Assembly: GCA_963575745.1 (NCBI GenBank)
Contig: CAUYUJ010014274.1
Coordinates: 210,292 to 256,328, forward strand
DNA: 46,037 bases
Direction of reading: 5' to 3'
DNA from: Prorocentrum cordatum
Lineage: Eukaryota > Sar > Dinophyceae > Prorocentrales > Prorocentraceae
The position numbers and the translations under genes are program-made. The first letter of the stretch is position 1, and every line of letters begins with the position of its first letter. Below are positions 29,086-38,722 of the stretch, piece after piece. The notes under the pieces were generated by a model. That model was given only the letters and a program-made list of their open reading frames with translations. It did not search any database and was not told the origin of the DNA.

Positions 29086-30777
29086 TTTCCAACATGATGG
29101 ACCCACGAACCCGGAAAGGGATAAAGACATGTGCAGCATGGTCACGTTTTCACGATACCCAACTGGGCGACATCTCACGAAACATCCCACGAGACACCCC
29201 GCGAAACATCCCACGAGACACCTCACGAAACATTCCACGAGACAACTCACGAAACATTCCACGAGACACCCTTTGAAACATTCCACGAGACACCCCACGA
29301 ACAGGCAACCACTCAACCAGACACGCCACGAAACATTCCACGGGGGTGCGACTGGGTGTGGTCGTGCTGGGGTGTGGTCGTGCTGGGGTGTGGTCGTGCT
29401 GGGGTGTGGTCGTGCTGGGGTGGGGTCGTGCTGGGGTGTGGTCGTGCTGGGGGGTGGTCGTGCTGGGGGGTGGTCGGGTGGTCGTGCTGGGGGGGGTGGT
29501 CGTGCTGGGGTGTGGTCGTGCTGGGGCGTGGTCGTGCCACCCCGCGAAACATCCCACGAGACACCTCACGAAACATTCCACGAGACACCTCACGAAACAT
29601 TCCACGAGACACCCTTTGAAACATTCCACGAGAAACCCCACGAACAGGCAACCACTCAACCAGACACGCCACGAAACATTCCACGGGGGTGCGACTGGGT
29701 GTGGTCGTGCTGGGGTGTGGTCGTGCTGGGGTGTGGTCGTGCTGGGGAGTGGTCGTGCGGGGGTGTGGTCGTGCTGGGGTGTGGTCGTGCTGGGGGGTGG
29801 TCGTGCTGGGGGGGTGGTCGTGCTGGGGGGTGGTCGTGCTGGGGCGTGGTCGTGCGGGGGTGGTCGTGCCACCCCGCGAAACATCCACGAGACACCCCGC
29901 GAAACATCCCATGAGACACCTCACGAAAAATTCCACGAGACACCTCACCAAACATTCCACGAGACACCCCACGAACAGGCAACCACTCAACCAGACACGC
30001 CACGAAACATTCCACGGGGGTGCGACTGGGTGTGGTCGTGCTGGGGTGTGGTCGTGCTGGGGTGTGGTCGTGCTGGGGAGTGGTCGTGCTGGGATGTGGT
30101 CGTGCTGGGGGTTGGTCGTGCTGGGGGGTGGTCGTGCTGGGGGGGTGGTCGTGCTGGGGGGGTGGTCGTGCTGGGGGGTGGTCGTGCTGGGGCGTGGTCG
30201 TGCTGGGGCGTGGTCGTGCTGGGGCGTGGTCGTGCTGGGGCGGGGTCGTGCTGTGGTGAGGTCGTGCTGGGGTGTGGTCGTGCTGGGGTGTGGTCTTGCT
30301 GGGGTAGGGTCGTGCTGGGGTCGGGTCGTGCTGCGGTGTGGTCGTGCTGGGGTATGGTCGTGCTGGGGTGGGGTCGTGCTGGGGTGGGGTCGTGCTGGGG
30401 TCTGGTCGTGCTGGGGTGTGGTCGTGCTGGGGCATGGTCGTGATAGGGTGGGGTCGTGCATTTCGCTCGAGACATCCTGCCAAAATTCCAGGAAATCGTA
30501 CAAAAACAAACGAATTAGTCGAAACATCATCGAAATTCCTTCGCGCGGGGCGCTTTTCCGCGTCGCGGTCGGCTCTGCAAAACAAGCGTTTCGCTCGCGA
30601 CATCCTCGGCAAACTCTGCGGAGCAAGCGTTTCGCTCGAGACATCCTCAACACACGAAAAAGTGGCCCGCACCCTGTGATTTATCGATCGGAATTTCAAA
30701 AACAAGCGTTTCGCTCGAGACATCCTCAAATTTTAATTCGCCGGCCTCCTTCGACCTCGATATTTATCAGGGAACAT
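29086..30777. repeat. Composite repeat, copy A
   Basis: Head from about 29090 (GGACCCACGAACCCGGAAAG, then GCATGGTCACGTTTTCACG). Then alternating arrays: 24-bp units (ACGAGACACC plus ACGAAACAT) at about 29175-29340, 29540-29690 and 29870-30015, and 16-bp units (TGTGGTCGTGCTGGGG) at about 29345-29540, 29695-29870 and 30020-30460. The 16-bp blocks are joined by a constant linker, ACAGGCAACCACTCAACCAG. From 30457 comes the terminal part with four 27-bp motifs and AATTCGCCGGCCTCC. The tail is cut short at 30777, directly joined to copy B. Confidence 0.9.
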
Positions 30778-32680
30778 GAAGGACCCACGAACCCGGAAAG
30801 GGATATAGACATGTGGAGCATGGGCACGTTTTCACGATACCCAACGGGGCAACACCTCACGAAACATCCCACGAGACACCTCACGAAACATCCCACGAGA
30901 CACCTCACGAAACATTCCGCGAGACACCTCACGAAACNNNNNNNNNNNNNNNNNNNNNNNNNNNNNNNNNNNNNNNNNNNNNNNNNNNNNNNNNNNNNNN
31001 NNNNNNNNNNNNNNNNNNNNNNNNNNNNNNNNNNNNNCCCACGAACCCGGAAAGGGATATAGACATGCGCAGCATGGTCACGTTTTCACGATACCCAACT
31101 GGGCGACATCTCACAAAACATCCCACGAGACACCCCGCTAAACATCCCACGAGACACCTCGCGAAACATTCCACGAGACACCTCGCGAAACGTTCCACGA
31201 GACACCCCGCGAAACATTCCACGAGACACCCCACGAAACATTCCACGAGACACCCCACGAAAAATTCCACTAGACACCCCACGAAAAATTCCCGGGTGTG
31301 TCTTACTGGGGTTGTAGTTCGTTGCTGGGGTGTGGTCGTGCTGGGGTGTGGTCGTGCTGGGGGTGTGTCGTGCTGGGGGGGTGGTCGTGCTGGTGCGTTG
31401 ATCGGCTGTGGCATGGCCGTTCTGGGGCGTGGTCGGCTGGGGTGTGTGTCGTCTGTGTTGAGGTCGTGCTGGGGTGGGTTCGTGCTGGGGGGTGGTCGTG
31501 CTGGGGCGTGTCCGTGCTGGGGTGTGGTCGTGCTGGGGTGTGGTCGTGCTGGGGTGTGGTCGTGCTGGGGGGGTGGTCGTGCTGGGGGGTGGTCGTGCTG
31601 GGGCGTGATCGTGCTGGGGAGTGGTCGTGCTGTGGTGAGGTCGTGCTGGAGTGTGGTCGTGCTGGGGTGTGGTCTTGCTGGGGTGGGACCGTGCTGGGGT
31701 GGGGTCGTGCTGGGGTGGGGTCCTGCTGGGGTGTGGTCGTGCTGGGGTGTGGTCGTGCTGGGGTGGGGTCGTGCTTGGGTGGGGTCGTGCTGGGGTGTGG
31801 TCGTTCTGGGGTGTGATCGTGCTGGGGTGTGGTCGTGCTAGGGTGGGGTCGTGCTGGGGTGGGGTCGTGCTGGGGTGTGGTCGTGCTGGGGAGTGGTCGT
31901 GCTGGGGTGTGGTCGTGCTGGGGTGTGGTCGTGCTGGGGGGTGGTCGTGCTGGGGGGTGGTCGTGCTGGGGGGTTGGTCGTGCTGGGGGGTGGTCGTGCT
32001 GGGGCGTGGTCGTGCTGGGGCGTGGTCGTGCTGGGGCGTGGTCGTGCTGGGGTGTGGTCGTGCTGTGGTGAGGTCGTGTTGGGGTGTGGTCGTGCTGGGG
32101 TGTGTCTTGCTGGGGTAGGGTCGTGCTGGGGTCGGGTCGTGCTGGGGTGTGGTCGTGCTGGGGTATGGTCGTGCTGGGGTGGGGTCGTGCTGGGGTGGGG
32201 TCGTGCTGGGGTCTGGTCGTGCTGGGGTGTGGTCGTTCTGTGGTATGGTCGTGCTAGGGTGGGGTCGTGCATTGGTGGGTTCGTGCTGGGGTGTGTCGTG
32301 CTGGGGGGGTGTCCGTGCTGGGTGTGGTCGTGCTGGGGGGTGGTCGTGCTGGGGTTGTCGTGCTGGGGGGTGTTCGTGCTGGGAGGTGTCTCCAGGTTCA
32401 GGTCCCCAGGAGATGACATCCTATAAAACACCAAGAAAAAAGAAAACAAGCGTTTCGCTCGAGACATCCTCACCATTTTCTGAAAAACAAGCGTTTCGCT
32501 CGAGACATCCTCAAATTTTAATTCGCCGGCAATTCGCCGGCCTCCTTCGACCTCGTTATTTATCAGGGAAAAAATTCGCCGGCAATTCGCCGGCCTCCTT
32601 CAAGCAGGCACCGGGGGATTAAGTTTACAAACTAAAAGAGAACCCTGGGCCCACGCCCTTTCCGGGAAAAAGATGCCGAG
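30778..32680. repeat. Composite repeat, copy B (contains gap)
   Basis: The head at 30778 is followed by 24-bp units, an assembly gap, a second head at 31038 and more 24-bp units to about 31295, then one very long 16-bp array (about 31300-32395). The end part has two 27-bp motifs (32445, 32485) and a tail that contains the AATTCGCCGGC block four times and ends with AAACTAAAAGAGAACCCTGG, then CCCTTTCCGGGAA. The second head means that two copies may have been joined across the gap. Confidence 0.9.
30938..31037. other. 100-N assembly gap
   Basis: Exactly 100 N within a 24-bp tandem array, the usual placeholder for a gap of unknown length. Confidence 0.99.
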
Positions 32681-32689
32681 CTACGAAAG

Positions 32690-33807
32690 GACAGCGCAAG
32701 GGGACAGGATGTATTGGTCTCAATATGCGTGCCTGTAGACGGGGACGTAGAAGAGAAGGCAGCCTTGAAGGCAACACTGCCTGCGACTCCTAGCCTGACC
32801 ATTGTCACAACCCTCCATCACAAGATTTGGAATCTGATTCTTCCTTGCGGCGAATTGGCACCGAACTGCCGTGTATGCCACCCGTGTGCCATGGACGTGT
32901 TGCACTTGACAACGCCCAATCATATACCATCATATCTGACCAGGTGTACACATGGTCTGTGTTGATTGTTCCAAGTGCTCACAACATGTCGCCCAACTTG
33001 AGATTTCAACCTGCCAGTTCTTGGCATCACCACGGCCGCCTGTACAGGAAAATGGTGAACGATGTCGGCCTAGTTATCGAATGTCGCTGCTGGGTGGCCG
33101 CTGGCCCTCGACGATAGAATTTGTGGTTGAATTGTCCCTGTCCGGGAAATCATGCCGAAACCAATCAACCCAATCAACCCAAACGTCTTAGCGAGGAGGT
33201 ATGCATTCGGGGCGGAATTGCACATAGGGTCATCAATGTTTGCTGAGGCCTTGCTACTGGTTCCCTCAGGAGCAATTTTCCAGAGATGCGCTCGACCTGG
33301 TTATCCGCCGGCGTAGGCTTGCAAGGGACGCCGAGGCATGTAAGATGCTTGGCTATCACATCCTCCTCTTCCCCTCTCGCTGAAGATTCGTTAGGGCGTG
33401 CTGGAGGGGAGGGGAAAAGGCTCTTCAAGAAACATCCGCCCACTGAACTGCCGGAACTTCATCATCCGGGGCCCAGGATGGCCCCACGAGAAAGCCGAAA
33501 CGAGCGCGAATGCCAGATTACTCGCAACACACTTGTGGGACAAATATGCGCTCAATTTGGTCTCCGTTCGCCGTTTCGTCACCTCCAAGGTCGGCTCTAT
33601 CCGTCTCCAAGACCGCACAGTATCATTGCTTTCTCTTACCCAGAAGGCAAGCCCCCAATTTATGTATGTGCAGCACCCTGCAATTGCGGACAAGAATGAG
33701 GAGGCGGACGCGGGGTGGGTCGCAGGGAGGTTGCAAGGTGGGTCGGGGATGGGTCGCGGGGTGGGTCGCGGGAAAGTCGCTGGGGAGTCGCGAGCGAGGA
33801 CGACAAC
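32690..33807 (-). pseudogene. Candidate coding remnants, unknown family
   Basis: A non-repetitive island between composite copies B and C. On the minus strand, 33391-33700 reads INWGLAFWVRESNDTVRSWR, EPTLEVTKRRTETKLSAYLS and MMKFRQFSGRMFLEEPFPLP. Then 33174-33400 reads RGEEEDVIAKHLTCLGVPCK and NQVERISGKLLLREPVARPQ in another frame, and 32720-32923 reads QFAARKNQIPNLVMEGCDN. Protein-like, but without a motif I know; plus-strand frames are weaker. Probably exons or a broken gene. Confidence 0.35.
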
Positions 33808-35495
33808 AAAAAACAACATGATGGACCCACGCATGGAGCATGGTCACGTTTTCACGATACCCAACTGGGCGACACCTCACGAAACATCCCACGAGACACC
33901 CCGCGAAACATCCCACGAGACACCGCACGAAACATTCCACGAGACACCGCACGAAACATTCCACGAGACACCCTTTGAAACATTCCACGAGACACCCCAC
34001 GAACAGGCAACCCCTCAACCAGAAACGCCACGAAACATTCCACGGGGTGCGACTGGGTGTGGTCGTGCTGGGGTGTGGTCGTGCTGGGTGTGGTAGTGGG
34101 GGAGTGGTCGTGCTGGGGTGTGTCGTGAGGGGTGTGGTCGGCTGGGGTGGTCGTGCTGGGGGGGTGTGTGCTGGGGGGTGGTCGTGCTGGGGGGGTGGTC
34201 GTGCTGGGGCGTGGTCGTGAACCCCGCGAAACATCCACGAGACACCTCACGAAACATTCCACGAGACACCTTTGAAACATTCCACGAGACACCCTTTGAA
34301 ACATTCCACGAGACACCCCACGAACAGGCAACCACTCAACCAGACACGCCACGAAACATTCCACGGGGGTGCGACTGGGTGTGGTCGTGCTGGGGTGTGG
34401 TCGTGCTGGGGTGTGGTCGTGCTGGGGAGTGGTCGTGCTGGGGTGTGGTCGTGCTGGGGTGTGGTCGTGCTGGGGGGTGGTCGTGCTGGGGGGGTGGTCG
34501 TGCTGGGGGGTGGTCGTGCTGGGGGGGTGGTCGTGCTGGGGCGTGGTCGTGCCACCCCGCGAAACATCCCACGAGACACCTCACGAAACATTCCACGAGA
34601 CACCTCACGAAACATTCCACGAGACACCCCGTGAAACATTCCACGAGACACCCCACGAACAGGCAACCACTCAACCAGACACGCCACGAAACATTCCACG
34701 GGGGTGGTGCGACTGGGTGTGGTCGTGCTGGGGTGTGGTCGTGCTGGGGTGTGGTCGTGCTGGGGAGTGGTCGTGCTGGGGGGTGGTCGTGCTGGGGGGG
34801 TGGTCGTGCTGGGGGGTGGTCGTGCTGGGGCGTGGTCGTGCTGGGGCGTGGTCGTGCTGGGGCGTGGTCGTGCTGGGGTGTGGTCGTGCTGTGGTGGTCG
34901 TGCTGGGGTGTGGTCGTGCTGGGGTGTGGTCTTGCTGGGGTAGGGTCGTGCTGGGGTCGGGTCGTGCTGGGGTGTGGTCGTGCTGGGGTATGGTCGTGCT
35001 GGGGTGGGGTCGTGCTGGGGTGGGGTCGTGCTGGGGTCTGGTCGTGCTGGGGTGTGGTCGTGCTGGGGTATGGTCGTGCTAGGGTGGGGTCGTGCATTTC
35101 GCTCGAGACATCCTGCCAAAATTCCAGGAAATCGTACAAAAACAAACAAATTAGTCGAAACATCATCGAAATTCCTTCGCGCGGGGCGCTTTTCCGCGTC
35201 GCGGTCGGCTCTGCAAAACAAGCGTTTCGCTCGAGACATCCTCGGCAAACTCTGCGGAGCAAGCGTTTCGCTCGAGACATCCTCAACACACGAAAAAGTG
35301 GCCCGCACCCTGTGATTTATCGATCGGGATTTCAAAAACAAGCGTTTCGCTCGAGACATCCTCAAATTTTAATTCGCCGGCCTCCTTCGACCTCGATATG
35401 TATCAGGGAAAAAATTCGCCGGCCTCCTTCAAGTTGGCACCGGGGGACAGGTTTACCAACTAAAAGAGAACCCTGGGCTCGAGCCCTTTCCGGGA
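33808..35495. repeat. Composite repeat, copy C
   Basis: The head at about 33816 lacks about 24 bp present in A and B (GACCCACG is joined directly to CATGGAGCATGG). Then 24-bp arrays at about 33880-34045, 34215-34365 and 34555-34700 alternate with 16-bp arrays at about 34055-34215, 34370-34553 and 34708-35095. The first 16-bp block has many deletions. The end part (35094-35360) is nearly identical to 30457-30725 of copy A, and the tail is complete to CCCTTTCCGGGAATAAG. Confidence 0.92.
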
Positions 35496-35499
35496 ATAA

Positions 35500-36950
35500 G
35501 AAACAGCAAGAGCCCAGGTCACGGAATCCAACTTCACCCACGCACCCATGGACAATGAAAGACCGATCGGCCCCCTCACTCTGACGAATAATGATAATAG
35601 CCAGACCACGGGCCGCCCAAGCGGCTTCTACCGCCGCTTGTTGGACTCCGAATGCCGATTCCAATGCTGTTTTCGACATACTGTCGGAATCATCGGATAA
35701 TAAGTTCGGGGGCCTACAGCGTGCCCAAACACGAGCCTCCAAACCGAACCCGACGCTAGAAGAAGATACACATGCATAAACATGAAATGTTGGCGCTCCG
35801 CGCGGATGTCTTGGATCTGCGATGGGGCCCACTGCAAGCGCAAATCCATGAATCCTCGCGGAACGCCAGGGACGTTGTTTTTCGTCGAGTCTTGGGGTCA
35901 ACTCGGCGCAACACTGGTTGCTATCATACTGTTGTAAAAATCCTGGGGAACCGCGTTTGATCGGAGCTACCAAGGTTTGACTGTTGTCAATGTCCTCAGT
36001 CCGTCTGGGAAGCATCTTCGGGTCGCCCAGGAAGGACCAGTGAGCGGTGATCGCGAAGCGTCTTGAACACTAGCCCACCTGTCTGCCTGGACACGTACCT
36101 CGATGTGGTTGCCGTCAACAATGCTGAGGTCCGTGCGGAAGAGGCCAGAACAGTCGTGTGAAGTTCCGGCAGCATTGGAAGACAATTGCTTCGGCTGCCA
36201 GATAACCCCTTACATCGAGCGGTTACAACTAAGCTCAGTGTGAGATGGCACCAATGATATTCAGTTGCATGGGTTTGTCTGTGGCCACATAGCGACCCTG
36301 ATTTGTGGGCACGCCCGTCACAAGCTCATCATTGACCAAAACACCCGAACGCTGGCTGCAGATGCAAAGCTGGACACAACAGCCAGGCGCACTGGCAGTC
36401 CACACGTGAAGAGGTAAAGCCGAAACTCCCCTGCATCAGCAGAAGCAGCGTCAAACACAATGGCCGTGGAACGCCCCCAGCCCAGCCGTCGCCTCGCCTA
36501 CGAGCTGCCGTTCCGAGGGGCAGAACTCACGTTCACTCCCGTTCTCTGGTGCAGCCCCAGGCGACCAGGACCAGGACGATCACCGCGGCCGACACACCAG
36601 CTATCAGGACGAGCGTTGCCTGAAGCTCAGTTGTATCGCCGACCATCCACTGCGTGTAGCTGACCCGGATGGGCCCTCGAGTTCACCTGAACGAGAAATT
36701 CAAGGAGTTATCAGCCTCCTTGGTCCAGCCTGGCTTGAACCAAAAGGACAAAAGATGTACGACGGCGCAAAACCCGATGATGTACCTGCCCATCCCTGGT
36801 CGCCCTGACAGCATGACGACATCGTTCCCGCACCCTCCCCTGGGTCCAACATTCGTGGACCCAAACTGGGTGAAGGCTCCAATGCACGTATGTAGATGTA
36901 AAGAACACCGAGAACGCTGATACGGAAGACTCGTCAACAATACTCCTTGA
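35500..36950 (-). pseudogene. Broken gene for a possible membrane protein
   Basis: Minus-strand pieces in order. At 36683-36940: TQFGSTNVGPRGGCGNDVVM, then GRPGMGRYIIGFCAVVHLLS (a possible membrane segment). After one in-frame TGA the same frame goes on with TQWMVGDTTELQATLVLIAG and AAVIVLVLVAWGCTRERE (a strong membrane helix, about 36560-36620). Then CCVQLCICSQRSGVLVNDEL and PTNQGRYVATDKPMQLNI (about 36245-36400), then LSIVDGNHIEVRVQADRWAS (about 36070-36140), and MSKTALESAFGVQQAAVEAA (about 35620-35690). Frame changes and stops make an intact product unlikely unless unseen introns are present. A hairpin element (35792-35867) sits inside. Confidence 0.45.
35792..35867. mobile_element. Short TIR hairpin element, GCGCGGATTTCT family
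   Basis: GGCGCTCCGCGCGGATGTCT at 35792 and the reverse complement of the right end (GGCGTTCCGCGAGGATTC) pair over about 24 bp with one bulge. Only about 76 bp, so it keeps the termini but lacks most of the GC-rich interior of the copies at 4395 and 13671. Confidence 0.7.
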
Positions 36951-37226
36951 TTATTGTTGGCTATGGTTGGCCTCTAAGATGCCCCCGAACAGCGACGCGG
37001 CCACGGCGCTTCCTTGAAGCTCACAGCATGGCCAGGCCCCGACAAGGCCATCATGTTCTCCCCTTCCTATCGCCTTCTTCCCTCTCCGCTTTGTCTCCTT
37101 CCGCCTCCTCCTCCTCCTCCTCCTCGCGCATGGCAGCAGATTGTGGCGCAAAGAGAAGAGCAATGAGGACACACAGGGTCGATGCCACCCTCGCACGTGG
37201 CGCCAGGCAAACCACTAACTATACCT
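36951..37226. other. No gene recognised
   Basis: Mixed sequence with a short CTC tract at about 37105-37127. No motif. Confidence 0.4.
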
Positions 37227-37402
37227 ACAATCAACCCGCATCGTAAGGACGCACGAGAAGGATGCAAGGGCCTTGGAAGACCGTGTCGGCACTTCGAGGG
37301 CGTGGCGCGGCCAGCAGAAGCGGCCAAGGATGGACCGAGGAGGTAACCATGCCAGGGTGCCCTTGGGAAGGTTGCCCATCCATTACTTCGCGCGTTGACT
37401 GT
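37227..37402. mobile_element. MITE-like element, CAGTCAACCCGC family, copy 3
   Basis: ACAATCAACCCGC (37227-37239) and the reverse complement of 37390-37402 (ACAGTCAACGCGC) match at 11 of 13. The interior shows AAGGATGCAAGGGCCTTGGA, CCAAGGATGGACCGAGGAGG and GGTTGCCCATCCATTAC, collinear with copies 1 and 2. Left flank TA, as in the other copies. Confidence 0.8.
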
Positions 37403-37563
37403 CTGAGCTGCACCGTGTCATGCGTCGCGGCGCCCGACGAGGCCCGGCACGGCGAGCTGGTCGCCAGCATGGCCCCAGCGCCTCCGCTCCTCCGCTGCAT
37501 GGAAACCGTGCTGGCGGGCGAGCCAGGGCAGCAGGCGCCCGACCGGCAGCGCGCAGCGCGCCA

Positions 37564-37690
37564 GAGGAGGAGGAGGAGGAGGAGGAGGAGGAGGAGGAGG
37601 AGGAGGAGGAGGAGGAGGAGGAGGAGGAGGGAGGAGAAAGGCAGAGGAGGAGGAGGAGAAGGAGGAGGAGGAGGAGGAGGAGGGGGAGGA
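37564..37690. repeat. GGA polypurine tract
   Basis: About 125 bases of GGA/GAG triplets on plus, with a short AGGCAGAGG break at about 37640. Gives polyglutamate on plus and polyserine on minus as artefacts. Confidence 0.95.
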
Positions 37691-38722
37691 GCGCGGGGCT
37701 GCACACTGCGCGGCGCTCCGTGGCGCGAGCGTCGCTCGCATGCGCCAGCCTGCCCTCAACAGCCTCCCGCGGAGCGGGGCGGCCGATGCGGGGGCAGGTT
37801 TCTCCGGCGAGGGCGTGCGCGGCCCGTGCGCCAGGCGCAGCTCCAGCAAGGCTGCAGGGGGTGCCGCCGCGCGTCTGCTCCGGCGCCTTGCCTTCGGCAG
37901 CCTGCAGCGCGCTCGGCGGCAGGGTGCTGCGCCGCTCGCGTGGGAGGTGGTGGGTCCGCAAGGACGCAGAGGTAACGGACAGCGCGCCGCCCGCGGCAGG
38001 CAGGGGTTCGACGGTCGTGCCCGCCGGGCCAGACGCCACGACCGACGCATCGCCGGACGCCGTGCGCTTGTCCTTCGTGGAGCGGGTTGAGCGCTGGGGC
38101 GTGGAGGAGTCGGAGGTGTTCTTCGAGCGCGATGAGGATGCAGGTGATGGCGCGCTCGGGCACGGACTTTGCTGGGGAAGGAGGCTCTGCCCGACTCCCA
38201 GCCCGTCGCTGTCGCTGCCAACGTCGCCTTGCCGGTCGTCGGAAGCATCCGCGGCAAGGTTTTCTTTGAAAGAGACACAGCAGGCCGCTGCTGCTGCGCC
38301 CTGGAGTCCCTGGAGGCTCTCGAGGCGTCTGGTGCTGCAGCGGCACCGGGCGGCGAAGCCGTTGGCAGGGCAGGCCCAGCTGGACGCCGACGGGGACCTT
38401 CGGATGGCGAGGAGGGCGAGCGGCCGATGCTGCTGCGCCCGAGCCGCTGGGTCCGGCAGACGGTGCGGAAGGTCGACGATGGCCGAGGCTCTCCTTTTGG
38501 CTCAGGCTTCCCACTGGAGCAGGCGGGCGAGCTACGAGGGCAAGCGCCGCCAGTGTGACCGAGCCAGACTGTCGGCCCCTGCGCGAGCGGGCCTCGGCGG
38601 CGAGCCGTGCGGGAGGCGCGGCCCGGCGGTCGTGCGCTGTGCTCGGCGCAGGCGGTGCGGATCCTCCCAGTCGCCAGCCAGCGGCAGGGGTGGGACTGGG
38701 GCTGCGCTCTCCCGGGGTCCCT
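37691..38722. other. Very GC-rich open region, strand undecided
   Basis: Long frames are open on both strands. Plus candidates: VRLSFVERVERWGVEESEVF then FERDEDAG (about 38065-38145), and VAVAANVALPVVGSIRGKVF with RPSRWVRQTVRKVDDGRGSP (38169-38558 frame). The minus strand offers a Ser/Ala/Pro-rich frame across the same bases. The plus pieces look more like a folded protein, but GC-driven openness prevents a firm call. No motif recognised. Confidence 0.3.

Noticed and set aside
32690-33117. Possible integrase-type HHCC zinc finger in the plus frame (CRVCHPC)
   Set aside because: The histidine pair and the spacing do not fit, and no DDE residues follow. Minus-strand frames look more protein-like.
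29175-34700. Regular 24-bp repeats considered as a CRISPR array
   Set aside because: Units are directly tandem without unique spacers, and the setting is eukaryotic.
29313-35365. Very long ORFs (up to 488 codons) on both strands with HDHTPARP or GVWSCWG repeats
   Set aside because: A 16-bp unit cycles through all frames and contains no stop in any of them, so long ORFs arise automatically. Frames cross repeat boundaries and carry no other signal of translation.
38488-38505. CTTTTGGCTCAGG, similar to the dinoflagellate spliced leader end
   Set aside because: Only about a dozen bases match, with mismatches, and the upstream CCGTAGCCA part is absent. Likely chance.
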